Of a stretch of 64,000 nt of DNA, positions 36,618 to 44,551 are shown piece by piece. Position 1 is the first letter of the stretch; the number at the start of each line of letters is the position of its first letter. The translations under genes were made by a program, and so were the position numbers. The notes below the pieces were generated by a model. That model saw only the letters and a list, made by a program, of their open reading frames with translations. It was not told the origin of the DNA and searched no databases. Origin of the DNA: Peterkaempfera sp044755465. GTDB taxonomy: Bacteria; Actinomycetota; Actinomycetes; Streptomycetales; Streptomycetaceae. The DNA is taken from contig NZ_JBIVRB010000002.1 in assembly GCF_044755465.1 (NCBI RefSeq), positions 310,001-374,000 of the forward strand. Direction: 5' to 3'.

Positions 36618-37058
36618 GTGCTCACCATGTCCACCCCGCCGGCCCTGTCCGGCGACGCCACCGCCACCGAGGCCGCCACCCCGGCCGGCCTCCAGATCAG
36701 CGACGACGTCATCGTCGACACCGCGCTGGACATCCTGAACAGCGCCCACGTCGACTACCTGCTGGTACGCGGCGACGACGGCCGCTGCGCCGGGGTCCTC
36801 ACCCGGGCCCAGCTGGCCCCGTACCGCACCCGCTCCTGGTACACCGAGCGCATCCGCGTCCGGGACATCGTCCACGACCGGGGCCCCTACCCGGGCCCCC
36901 GCACGCCGCTGGCCGCGGCGGTCGGCGCCATGCACACCCGGTCGCTGCCGGCCGTGCCGGTGCTGGACGAGGACGGCTGCGTCCTGGGCGTGCTGACCCT
37001 CGCCGTGCTGCGGACGGCCCCGGCCGCCCCCGCCGCCGGGCAGGGCGTGGCCGCGTAG
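36618..37058 (+). CDS. CBS-domain protein
   Basis: 146 residues from GTG 36618, 8 bases after GAGGAAGG; ATG 36627 is an alternative. A pair of CBS motifs fills residues 25-135: VDTALDILNSAHVDYLLVRGDDGRCAGVLTRAQL and PLAAAVGAMHTRSLPAVPVLDEDGCVLGVLTLAVL. Such stand-alone pairs bind adenosyl ligands (AMP, ATP, SAM or c-di-AMP) and modulate partner proteins. It follows the helicase after 122 bases in the same direction and may be cotranscribed. Confidence 0.88.
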   Translation: MLTMSTPPALSGDATATEAATPAGLQISDDVIVDTALDILNSAHVDYLLVRGDDGRCAGVLTRAQLAPYRTRSWYTERIRVRDIVHDRGPYPGPRTPLAAAVGAMHTRSLPAVPVLDEDGCVLGVLTLAVLRTAPAAPAAGQGVAA

Positions 37059-37174
37059 CCGGGGAGCCGCACCCGGCGCGCCGGGTACGGCCGCCCGAGC
37101 CCCCGGCGGGCTCGGGCGGTCCGGCCTGCCCCGACGGCGCCGGGTCTTCGGCGGGACCTTCCGCAACTCTCCAG

Positions 37175-37180
37175 TAGCGT
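37175..37180 (+). promoter_or_regulatory. Possible -10 box for leaderless rnj transcript
   Basis: TAGCGT, 7 bases before ATG 37188, similar to the Streptomyces HrdB -10 (TAGRRT). No convincing -35 was found 17-19 bases upstream. Confidence 0.3.
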
Positions 37181-37187
37181 GATGGAC

Positions 37188-38873
37188 ATGAGTCACCCGC
37201 ACCCCGAACTGGGACCCCCGCCCCCGCTGGCCGACGGCGCCCTGCGCATCATCGCGCTGGGCGGACTGGGCGAAATCGGCCGTAACATGACCGTCTTCGA
37301 GCACGCCGGACGCCTGCTCATCGTCGACTGCGGCGTGCTGTTCCCCGAGGAGAACCAGCCCGGGGTGGACGTGATCCTCCCCGACTTCACCGCGATCCGC
37401 GACCGGCTGGACGACATCGAGGCCATCGTCCTCACCCACGGCCACGAGGACCACATCGGCGGCGTGCCGTACCTGCTGCGCGAGCGCTCCGACATCCCCG
37501 TGGTCGGCTCCAAGCTCACCCTGGCCTTCCTCCAGGCCAAGCTGAAGGAGCACCGCATCACCCCCCGCACCGTCCGGGTCCGCGAGGGCGACCGCCGCCG
37601 GTTCGGCCCCTTCGACTGCGAGTTCGTCGCGGTCAACCACTCCATCCCGGACGGCCTGGCGGTTGCGCTGCGCACCCGGGCCGGGCTGGTGCTGCACACC
37701 GGCGACTTCAAGATGGACCAGTTCCCGCTGGACGAGCGGATCACCGACCTGCGTGCCTTCGCCCGGTTGGGCGAGGAGGGCGTCGACCTCTTCCTGGTCG
37801 ACTCCACCAACGCCGAGGTCCCCGGCTTCAGCATCTCCGAGCGCGACCTCGCGCCCGCCATCGAGCAGGTGTTCCGCACCGCGCCGCGCCGGGTGATCGT
37901 CTCCAGCTTCGCCAGCCATGTGCACCGCATCCAGCAGGTGCTGGACGCCGCCCACCAGCACGGCCGCAAGGTCGCCTTCGTCGGCCGCTCCATGGTCCGC
38001 AACATGGGCATCGCCCGGGAGCTCGGCTACCTCAAGGTCCCGCCGAACCTGCTGGTCGACCACAAGGAGCTGGACGGGCTGCCCGACAAGCAGGTCACCC
38101 TGATCTGTACCGGCTCCCAGGGCGAGCCGATGGCCGCGCTGTCCCGGATGGCCAACCGCGACCACATCATCCGGATCGGCAAGGGCGACACCGTCCTGCT
38201 GGCCAGCTCGCTGATCCCGGGCAACGAGAACGCCATCTACCGCGTCATCAACGGCCTCACCCGCTGGGGCGCGCACGTGGTCCACAAGGGCAATGCCAAG
38301 GTCCACGTCTCCGGGCACGCCAGCGCCGGTGAGCTGGTCTACTGCTACAACATCATCCGGCCCCGCCATGTGATGCCGGTGCACGGCGAGTGGCGCCATC
38401 TGCGGGCCAACGCCGACCTGGCCATCCGGACCGGGGTGGAGCCCGACCGCGCGCTGATCGCGGAGGACGGCGTGGTGGTCGACCTGGTCGACGGGCGCGC
38501 CTCCCTGACGGGCAAGGTGCCGGCCGGGTACGTGTACGTCGACGGCATGACCGTCGGCGGCGCCACCGAGGCGTCGCTGAAGGACCGCCGCACCCTGGCG
38601 GAAGAGGGTGTCATCACCGTCATCGCCATCGTGGACGCCGACACCGGCGCGCTGGCCGAGGCTCCCGACTTCCTGGCGCGCGGCTTCGTCCACGACGACA
38701 CCACCTTCGAGCCGGTCATCCCGGTGATCGAGAAGGCCCTGGCCAACGCCGCGCAGGAAGGGATCGGCGAGGCCCACCAACTGGAGCAGCTCATCGTCCG
38801 GGCCGTCAGTTCCTGGGCCTGGCGGGCGCACCGCCGCAAGCCGATGATCATCCCGGTCATCATCGACGCCTGA
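37188..38873 (+). CDS. rnj: Ribonuclease J
   Basis: 561 residues, the full length of actinobacterial RNase J. Metallo-beta-lactamase core with zinc motif LTHGHEDHIGGVPYLL, then HSIPDGLAVAL, LHTGDFKMDQ; beta-CASP region SFASHVHRIQQ, CTGSQGEP, HVSGHASAGEL, PVHGEWRHL; C-terminal dimer domain. It performs 5-prime exonucleolytic and endonucleolytic mRNA decay and rRNA maturation. Three possible starts (GTG 37179, ATG 37182, ATG 37188); none has a Shine-Dalgarno. TAGCGT at 37175-37180 fits a -10 box that would start transcription at or beside ATG 37188, so a leaderless mRNA is proposed. Confidence 0.95.
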   Translation: MSHPHPELGPPPPLADGALRIIALGGLGEIGRNMTVFEHAGRLLIVDCGVLFPEENQPGVDVILPDFTAIRDRLDDIEAIVLTHGHEDHIGGVPYLLRERSDIPVVGSKLTLAFLQAKLKEHRITPRTVRVREGDRRRFGPFDCEFVAVNHSIPDGLAVALRTRAGLVLHTGDFKMDQFPLDERITDLRAFARLGEEGVDLFLVDSTNAEVPGFSISERDLAPAIEQVFRTAPRRVIVSSFASHVHRIQQVLDAAHQHGRKVAFVGRSMVRNMGIARELGYLKVPPNLLVDHKELDGLPDKQVTLICTGSQGEPMAALSRMANRDHIIRIGKGDTVLLASSLIPGNENAIYRVINGLTRWGAHVVHKGNAKVHVSGHASAGELVYCYNIIRPRHVMPVHGEWRHLRANADLAIRTGVEPDRALIAEDGVVVDLVDGRASLTGKVPAGYVYVDGMTVGGATEASLKDRRTLAEEGVITVIAIVDADTGALAEAPDFLARGFVHDDTTFEPVIPVIEKALANAAQEGIGEAHQLEQLIVRAVSSWAWRAHRRKPMIIPVIIDA

Positions 38874-39344
38874 GTCCCGGGTTCGCCGGGGGCGCGCGGC
38901 TCGGTGAGGTCGGGAACCTGAGCGCACCGTCGGGTGGGCGCAGCCGGTGCCGGACGCGTCCGCCCGGCGGCCGTCACCGTGTCCGGGTGCGACACGCCCC
39001 ACCGCCCGGGGGGCCGACCGTGCCTTCTGACCGGACCCGTACGGCTGTCCGCAGACCCAACCGGTCGCTCCGCCGCGCCCACCGCCGGTGCCGCCGCCCT
39101 CGGCACCGGCGGAGCGACCCACCGGCTCACCCTCGCGGCCGACGACACCGCCACCCCCCGAGGCCCAGGTGTCGGTGGGTGCGGACTCCGTCCGGGCGGC
39201 TGACCCCCACTGGGCCAACCCCTACTGGGCCGCCCTTCGCCGGGCCGGCCCGCGCGGGTCGGCCCGGCCAGGTCTCATTCCCCCGTCCGCACTATGGACA
39301 ACGACCCTCCTCGGCTTGATCGAGCGCCTAGGCTGGCGGTTGCA
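38874..39344. other. Intergenic region between rnj and the metE riboswitch
   Basis: 471 bases. Contains two overlapping, mutually exclusive hairpins (39063-39119) that probably end rnj transcription; the rest is unremarkable GC-rich sequence. An open frame at 38934-39203 has no ribosome binding site and no recognisable family, and is not annotated. Confidence 0.5.
39063..39119 (+). terminator. Two overlapping alternative hairpins downstream of rnj
   Basis: Hairpin A: GGTCGCTCCGCCG (39063-39075) with CGGCGGAGCGACC (39107-39119), 13 bp. Hairpin B: CCGCCGGTGCCG (39082-39093) with CGGCACCGGCGG (39101-39112), 12 bp. They share bases 39107-39112, so complete A and complete B cannot form together. 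Confidence 0.6.
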
Positions 39345-39535
39345 GCTGGTTCGCCCTGTCCGCCAGGCAGGCGCGTCGCAAGAGGGAACCCGGTGGGAAT
39401 CCGGGACTGCCCCGCAGCGGTGAGCGGGAACGACCGCCGTCATACGCACTGGGCCCACCGGGTCTGGGAAGCGACGGCCAGTAGGAGCCTCGACCCCACG
39501 AGACGTGCCCGCGAGTCCGAAGACCTGCCACTGCC
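39345..39535 (+). ncRNA. Cobalamin riboswitch controlling metE
   Basis: The conserved core is directly readable: GAGGGAA-CCGGTGGGAATCCGGGACTG, then CCCCGCAGCGGT, GGGAA, a peripheral hairpin, CAGTAGG, and the 3-prime box CGAGTCCGAAGACCTGCC (39512-39529). This is the large cobalamin class. Adenosylcobalamin binding is expected to shut off metE, since the B12-dependent MetH can then make methionine. The distance from the aptamer to the start codon (about 185 bases) leaves room for the sequestering helix listed separately. Confidence 0.93.
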
Positions 39536-39657
39536 CGCGTGCGGCCACGCACGCGGAGATCCCGGTGACCTCGTGGGCGGGTCGGCGTACACAGGCAGGG
39601 CACACCAGGCAGGGCACCCGCGCGACGCGGCCCGCCGGGTCTGCCGTTCCTTCGCAC

Positions 39658-39711
39658 CCTTCGCGCCCTTCGAACCGACCCGGGGTCGGTAGGGAGACAT
39701 GCTCGCGAAGG
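39658..39711 (+). promoter_or_regulatory. Expression platform: helix sequestering the metE Shine-Dalgarno
   Basis: CCTTCGCG (39658-39665) is exactly complementary to CGCGAAGG (39704-39711), which is the first part of the metE ribosome binding site GAAGGAG. Between them ACCGACC/GGTCGGT forms an inner stem. The riboswitch could control translation through this helix. Confidence 0.55.
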
Positions 39712-39718
39712 AGAGTCC

Positions 39719-42043
39719 ATGACCAGCAAGTCCGCAGCCGCGGCAGCACGGGCCACCGTGTACGGCTACCCCCGCCAGGGCCCCGACCGGGAGCTCAAGA
39801 AGGCCATCGAGGGCTACTGGAAGGGCCGGCTCACCGCCGACGCCCTCCGGGAGACGGCGGCCGACCTGCGCCGGTCCAACTGGCGGCAGCTCGCCGACGC
39901 GGGCATCCACGAGGTGCCCACCGGTGACTCCTCGCTCTACGACCACGTGCTGGACACCACGGTCGCCGTCGGCGCGATCCCCGCCCGCCACCGCGCGGCG
40001 GTCGACGCCGACCCGCTGGACGGCTACTTCGCCATGGCCCGTGGCACCCAGGACGTGGCGCCGCTGGAGATGACCAAGTGGTTTGACACCAATTACCACT
40101 ACTTGGTGCCCGAACTCGACCCCGACACCGTCTTCACCGCGAACCCGGCCAAGCAGGTGGGCGAGCTGACGGAAGCCCTGGCGCTGGGCCTCACCGCCCG
40201 CCCGGTGCTGGTCGGCCCGGTCAGCTATCTGCTGCTGGCCAAGCCCGCCCCCGGCGTCGCGGAGGACTTCCAGCCGCTCACCCTGCTGGACCGGCTGCTC
40301 CCCGTCTACGCCGAGCTCCTGGCCGACCTGCGCGCCGCCGGCGCCGAGTGGGTACAGCTGGACGAACCCGCGCTGGTGCAGGACCGCACCCCGGCCGAGC
40401 TGGATGCCGCCGCCCGCGCCTACCGCGAGCTGGGCGGCCGCACCGACCGGCCCAGGCTGCTGGTCGCCTCGTACTTCGACCGCCTCGGTTCGGCGCTGCC
40501 CGTGCTCGCCAAGGCCCCGGTCGACGGCCTGGCGCTGGACTTCACCGGCCCGGCCGCCGCCAACCTGGAGGACCTGGCCGCCGCCGGCGGACTGCCCGGT
40601 AAGCGCCTGGTCGCCGGCGTGGTCGACGGCCGCAACGTCTGGATCAACGACCTGGGGAAGTCGCTCGCCACCCTGGCGACCCTGCTCGGTCTGGCCGACC
40701 GGGTGGACGTGGCCGCCTCCTGCTCGCTGCTGCACGTCCCGCTGGACGCCGCCGCCGAACGCGACCTCGACCCGCAGATCCTGCGCTGGCTCGCCTTCGC
40801 CCGCCAGAAGACCGCCGAGATCGTCACCCTGGCCAAGGGGCTGACCCAGGGCACCGACACCATCGCGGCCGAACTCGCCGCCAACCGCGCCGACCTCGCC
40901 TCCCGCGCCGACTCCCCGCTCACCCGCGACCCGGCGGTCCGCGCCCGCAGCGCGGCCGTCACCGACGCCGACACCCGCCGCTCCCAGCCGTACCAGCAGC
41001 GGGCCACCGCCCAGCAGGCTCGGCTGCGGCTGCCGCTGCTGCCGACCACCACCATCGGCTCCTTCCCGCAGACCGCCGAACTGCGTACCGCCCGCGCCGA
41101 CCTGCGGGCCGGCCGGATCGACGGCGCGGCGTACGAGCAGCGCATCGAGGCCGAGGTACGCGAGGTCATCGGCTTCCAGGAGAAGGCCGGACTCGACGTC
41201 CTGGTGCACGGCGAGCCCGAGCGCAACGACATGGTGCAGTACTTCGCCGAACAGCTCACCGGCTACCTGGCCACCCGGCACGGCTGGGTCCAGTCGTACG
41301 GCACCCGCTATGTGCGGCCGCCGGTGCTGGCCGGGGACATCTCCCGCCCCGAGCCGATGACGGTCCGCTGGACCCGGTACGCCCAGTCGCTCACCGACCG
41401 CCCGGTCAAGGGCATGCTCACCGGCCCGGTCACCATGCTGGCCTGGTCCTTCGTCCGCGACGACCAGCCGCTCGGCGAGACCGCCCGGCAGGTCGCCCTC
41501 GCCCTGCGCGACGAGGTGGCCGACCTGGAGGCGGCCGGTACCGCCGTGATCCAGGTGGACGAGCCCGCGCTGCGCGAGACGCTGCCGCTGCGCGCGGCCG
41601 ACCGGCCCGCGTATCTGGACTGGGCCACCGAGGCATTCCGCCTCACCACCGCAGGCGTCCGCCCGGCCACCCAGATCCACACCCATATGTGCTACGCGGA
41701 GTTCGGGGACATCCTCCAGGCCATCGACGACCTCGACGCCGATGTGATCTCCCTGGAGGCCGCCCGCTCCCACATGCAGGTCGCGGACGAGCTGGCCGCC
41801 GCCGGCTACCCGCGCGAGGTCGGCCCCGGGGTGTACGACATCCACTCGCCGCGCGTCCCGAGCGCCGAGGAGGCGGCCGCCCTGCTGCGCAGGGGGCTTG
41901 ACGCCATCCCCGCCGAGCGGCTCTGGGTCAACCCCGACTGCGGTCTGAAGACCCGGGGCTGGCCGGAGGTCAGGGCCTCGCTGGAGAACCTGGTCACGGC
42001 CGCCCGCGAGGTGCGGGGCGGCCTGCCGGGAGCGGACTCCTGA
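39719..42043 (+). CDS. metE: Cobalamin-independent methionine synthase
   Basis: 774 residues, normal length for MetE. N-terminal barrel: YGYPRQGPDRELKKAIEGYWKG, MTKWFDTNYHYLVPE. C-terminal catalytic barrel: LPTTTIGSFPQT, HGEPERNDMVQYFAEQL, IQVDEPALRE, zinc ligand region IHTHMCYAEFGDI, EAARSHM, GPGVYDIHSPRVPS, WVNPDCGLKTRGW. It transfers the methyl group of 5-methyltetrahydropteroyltriglutamate to homocysteine. Start ATG 39719 follows GAAGGAGAG. Expression is expected to fall when cobalamin is available, through the upstream riboswitch. Confidence 0.97.
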   Translation: MTSKSAAAAARATVYGYPRQGPDRELKKAIEGYWKGRLTADALRETAADLRRSNWRQLADAGIHEVPTGDSSLYDHVLDTTVAVGAIPARHRAAVDADPLDGYFAMARGTQDVAPLEMTKWFDTNYHYLVPELDPDTVFTANPAKQVGELTEALALGLTARPVLVGPVSYLLLAKPAPGVAEDFQPLTLLDRLLPVYAELLADLRAAGAEWVQLDEPALVQDRTPAELDAAARAYRELGGRTDRPRLLVASYFDRLGSALPVLAKAPVDGLALDFTGPAAANLEDLAAAGGLPGKRLVAGVVDGRNVWINDLGKSLATLATLLGLADRVDVAASCSLLHVPLDAAAERDLDPQILRWLAFARQKTAEIVTLAKGLTQGTDTIAAELAANRADLASRADSPLTRDPAVRARSAAVTDADTRRSQPYQQRATAQQARLRLPLLPTTTIGSFPQTAELRTARADLRAGRIDGAAYEQRIEAEVREVIGFQEKAGLDVLVHGEPERNDMVQYFAEQLTGYLATRHGWVQSYGTRYVRPPVLAGDISRPEPMTVRWTRYAQSLTDRPVKGMLTGPVTMLAWSFVRDDQPLGETARQVALALRDEVADLEAAGTAVIQVDEPALRETLPLRAADRPAYLDWATEAFRLTTAGVRPATQIHTHMCYAEFGDILQAIDDLDADVISLEAARSHMQVADELAAAGYPREVGPGVYDIHSPRVPSAEEAAALLRRGLDAIPAERLWVNPDCGLKTRGWPEVRASLENLVTAAREVRGGLPGADS

Positions 42044-42062
42044 CCCAGGTTCCTGACCCGGC

Positions 42063-42109
42063 GGCGGCCGGGGCGCGGCTCACCTGCGGTGTTGCGCGCC
42101 CCGGCCGCC
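42063..42109 (+). terminator. Terminator of metE
   Basis: Perfect 15-bp stem GGCGGCCGGGGCGCG (42063-42077) / CGCGCCCCGGCCGCC (42095-42109), 17-base loop, 19 bases after the metE stop. Confidence 0.85.
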
Positions 42110-42132
42110 CGGTACGGGTACGACCGGTCTGA

Positions 42133-42162
42133 TTGACGCACCGGAGCGGCGCCCCCTACGCT
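42133..42162 (+). promoter_or_regulatory. Promoter of the cobalt transport operon
   Basis: TTGACG (42133-42138), 18-base spacer, TACGCT (42157-42162). The expected transcription start (about 42169) falls at the beginning of the second riboswitch. Confidence 0.6.
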
Positions 42163-42171
42163 CCCTGAGTA

Positions 42172-42268
42172 GTGATGGCATGAGGAAGCTGGTGAGAATC
42201 CAGCACGGTCGCGCCACTGTGTGCCGGTCACCCACGGTGACCGGTGAAGTCAGACACTCCTCCATCAC
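42172..42268 (+). ncRNA. Second cobalamin riboswitch, compact type, before cbtB
   Basis: A closing stem GTGATGG (42172-42178) / CCATCAC (42262-42268) encloses the core: GAGGAAGCTGGTGAGAATCC, AGCACGGTCGCGCCACTGTG, a 9-bp hairpin CCGGTCACC/GGTGACCGG, and the B12 box GAAGTCAGACACTCC. Only about 97 bases, so it is a compact aptamer unlike the long one before metE. GGAGGG (42305-42310) of cbtB is 40 bases downstream. Confidence 0.9.
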
Positions 42269-42316
42269 ACCGCCCATTTGATCAAGGGACGCACGATCCC
42301 CGAAGGAGGGCTCTCC

Positions 42317-42535
42317 GTGAGCAGCAGTGTCTCCACGCCCCGTCCGGCCGCCACACCGGTCGTCCTGCCGGTCTCCAAGTCCGTACTCTGGCTTGCCGGT
42401 ACCGCGCTGATCGCGCTGATCGCCTACTACTTCATCGGTGTCGACCAGGGCGCCGTCTCGGTGTTCGGCAACGACATGCATGTGCACGAGTTCGTCCACG
42501 ACGCCCGGCACTTCCTCGGCTTCCCCTGCCACTGA
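42317..42535 (+). CDS. cbtB: CbtB cobalt transporter subunit
   Basis: 72 residues from GTG 42317, which follows GGAGGG by 6 bases. One membrane helix (VLWLAGTALIALIAYYFIGVDQG), then the histidine-rich C-terminus NDMHVHEFVHDARHFLGFPCH, the CbtB hallmark thought to bind cobalt. It is always paired with CbtA. The upstream cobalamin riboswitch confirms cobalt/B12 regulation. Confidence 0.93.
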   Translation: MSSSVSTPRPAATPVVLPVSKSVLWLAGTALIALIAYYFIGVDQGAVSVFGNDMHVHEFVHDARHFLGFPCH

Positions 42536-42565
42536 CCGGTTCGAAGAAGGCACGGACAACTCGAC

Positions 42566-43429
42566 ATGGAAAAGAAGCTCCTCCTGCGCGGCGTACTCGC
42601 CGGCGCAGTCGCGGGCCTGCTCGCCTTCGTCTTCGCGCGGATCTTCGCCGAACCGCAGATCACCAAGGCCATCGACTACGAGAGCGGCCGTGACGCCGCC
42701 CAGGCCGTCCTGGACAAGGCCACCGGCCTGACCACGGAGGCAGCGGACCCGGACCTGTTCAGCCGCACCATCCAGGCCGACGTCGGCATCGGCGTGGGCA
42801 TGATCCTCTTCGGCATGGCCATGGGCGCCCTGTTCGCCGTGGCCTACGCCGTCTGCCTGGGCCGGGTCGGCGGGCTGCGGGCGCGGCCGCTGGCGCTGCT
42901 GGTGGCCGGGGCCGGGTTCCTCGCGCTCTACCTGGTGCCGTTCGTCAAGTACCCGGCCAACCCGCCCGCGATCGGCCACGAGGAGACCATCGGCGCCCGC
43001 AGCGGCCTCTACCTGCTGATGGTGGTGTTCTCGGTCGCCTTCTCGGTCGGCGCCGTCTGGCTCGGCAGGCGGCTCCAGCCGCGCTTCGGCAACTGGAACG
43101 CCACGCTGCTGGCCGCCGCCGCGTTCGTCGTCGCGATCGGGATCGTCATGCTGATCATGCCGTCGTTCGGCCACCTGGCGTTCAACAAGGAGCACTACGG
43201 CGACCACGCCACGGAGACGCCGCTGCCGCTGACCGACGACAAGGGCGCGATCGTCTTCCCGGGCTTCCCGGCGGATCTGCTCTTCTCGTTCCGGTTCTAC
43301 TCCGTCGCCGCGCAGCTGCTGCTCTGGGCGGCCATCGGACTGGTCTTCGGCCCGCTGGCCGAGCGCCTGCTCCAGCCCCGGACCGCGACCGGCGCCCCCA
43401 CCCGGGAGCCGGACCCGGTCGGCGCATGA
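42566..43429 (+). CDS. cbtA: CbtA cobalt transporter subunit
   Basis: 287 residues; ATG 42566. Five predicted membrane segments starting with LLLRGVLAGAVAGLLAFVFARIFAEP, the typical CbtA opening, and including VGIGVGMILFGMAMGALFAVAYAV, ALLVAGAGFLALYLVPFVKYPANPP and ALNAA-type helix VVAIGIVMLIMPSFGHL. Conserved HEETIGAR-SGLYLLMV loop. It is the predicted Co2+ permease acting with CbtB. ATGA overlap with the following FhuF-like gene. Confidence 0.93.
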   Translation: MEKKLLLRGVLAGAVAGLLAFVFARIFAEPQITKAIDYESGRDAAQAVLDKATGLTTEAADPDLFSRTIQADVGIGVGMILFGMAMGALFAVAYAVCLGRVGGLRARPLALLVAGAGFLALYLVPFVKYPANPPAIGHEETIGARSGLYLLMVVFSVAFSVGAVWLGRRLQPRFGNWNATLLAAAAFVVAIGIVMLIMPSFGHLAFNKEHYGDHATETPLPLTDDKGAIVFPGFPADLLFSFRFYSVAAQLLLWAAIGLVFGPLAERLLQPRTATGAPTREPDPVGA

Positions 43430-44178
43430 CCGCTTCCGGCCCTGACGGACCGGCGTCGAGCGCGGTGATCGAGGAGATCACCGCGCTCGGGCCGTTCTTC
43501 GCCCTGCACACCCACCCGGCGGGCTCGGCGCCGACCCCGCCGTGGCGGCCCATGTCCGAGCTGGTCCGCGACCCGGCCGTCCCGGCGGCCCGGGTGGCGG
43601 CGGTACGCGACTGGCTGGCCCTGGCGGGCGGTCAGGCCGCGGACGCGGTAGAGCTGCGGGTGGCCGCCTCGGTGGCCCACCTCGGGCTGGCGGCCCGGCT
43701 GCTGTCCCCGGCGCTGGCCGCCGCCGTGCTGCACGGCCGGCTGCTGGCGCCGGACCTCGGCACGCTGTGGTGGCAGCCCGTCCTCGGCGGACCCGTCCCG
43801 CTCTCCGCCCCCGACGGCCCGATCGCGGAGCGGCGCACCCCGGAACAGCTCGCGGAGCTGCTGGGATGCAGGCTGCTGGACACCGGCCTGGCGGAACTGG
43901 CCGCCGCCTTCCGGCCGTTCTCGGTCTCGCCGCAGATCCTGCACGGCAATGCGGCTTCCGCCGTCAACGGCGCGGCCGACATGATCGCGTCCGCCCGCCC
44001 GGCCCTGGCCGACCGCGTCCGTACGCTCGCCGCCCTGCTGCTCGCCCGCCCCCCACTGCGGGCCGCGAGCACCACCACCCCCACGGGGGCGTTCCGCCGC
44101 CGCAGCTGCTGCCTCATCTACCGCGCCGCCCCCGACACCCGGGGCCCCCTCTGCGGCGACTGCGTCCTCACCCGCTGA
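43426..44178 (+). CDS. FhuF-like (2Fe-2S) protein coupled to cbtA
   Basis: 250 residues from ATG 43426, overlapping the cbtA stop by 4 bases. No signal peptide or membrane helix. The C-terminus RRRSCCLIYRAAPDTRGPLCGDCVLTR has the CC-x13-C-x2-C cluster motif of FhuF-type reductases, which bind an unusual 2Fe-2S centre and reduce ferric siderophores. The middle region (LWWQPVLGG, SPQILHGNAASAVNGAADMIA) also fits that family. Its coupling to a cobalt transporter under B12 control, rather than to a siderophore gene, suggests a job in cobalt or corrinoid reduction; this is inference. Confidence 0.85.
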   Translation: MTASGPDGPASSAVIEEITALGPFFALHTHPAGSAPTPPWRPMSELVRDPAVPAARVAAVRDWLALAGGQAADAVELRVAASVAHLGLAARLLSPALAAAVLHGRLLAPDLGTLWWQPVLGGPVPLSAPDGPIAERRTPEQLAELLGCRLLDTGLAELAAAFRPFSVSPQILHGNAASAVNGAADMIASARPALADRVRTLAALLLARPPLRAASTTTPTGAFRRRSCCLIYRAAPDTRGPLCGDCVLTR

Positions 44179-44183
44179 CCCCC

Positions 44184-44411
44184 ACCCCGCCCTGACCTGC
44201 ACTTCACCCCCCGTTCGGCAACCCTGCGCCTCCCCAGGGGCGCGGGGTACTGCGCGAATGACCCCGCCCTGACCTGCACTTCGCCCCCGTTCGGCAACCC
44301 TGCACCTCCCAGGGGCGCGAGGAACTGCGCGAATAACCCCGCCCTGACCTGCACTTCGCCCCCGTTCGGCAACCCTGCACCTCCCAGGGGCGCGAGGAAC
44401 TGCGCGAAAAA
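44184..44411. repeat. Three tandem 75-77-bp repeats carrying the AGGGGCGCGAGGAACTGCG core
   Basis: Units start at 44184, 44261 and 44336 with ACCCCGCCCTGACCTGCACT; each continues through CCCGTTCGGCAACCCTGC to CTCCCAGGGGCGCG and (G/A)ACTGCGCGAA. Units 2 and 3 are nearly identical; unit 1 differs at several bases. The core matches the single copy at 9269-9295 (reverse) and an inverted copy at 44471-44498. Located after the FhuF-like gene. Confidence 0.88.
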
Positions 44412-44497
44412 CCCCCTTCGCACCTGCAACTCACCGCCGTACGGACCCCACTACCTCGGTGGTCGGCCGGCCGCGCAGTTCCTCGCGCCCTGGTGGG

Positions 44498-44551
44498 GCA
44501 CGTGCCCGTCACTTCCCCGCGCCCCCCGCCAGGGGCGGCGCACGTGCCCGT
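44498..44551. repeat. Pair of GCACGTGCCCGT boxes spaced 42 bp
   Basis: Identical 12-mers at 44498-44509 and 44540-44551, each with the palindromic core GCACGTGC. The 42-base spacing is four helical turns, so a regulator could bind both on the same DNA face. They lie 150-200 bases upstream of cvnA. Confidence 0.5.

Noticed and set aside
38934..39203. 89-codon open frame between rnj and metE
   Set aside because: No ribosome binding site, no recognisable family, and it contains both halves of the strong alternative hairpins.
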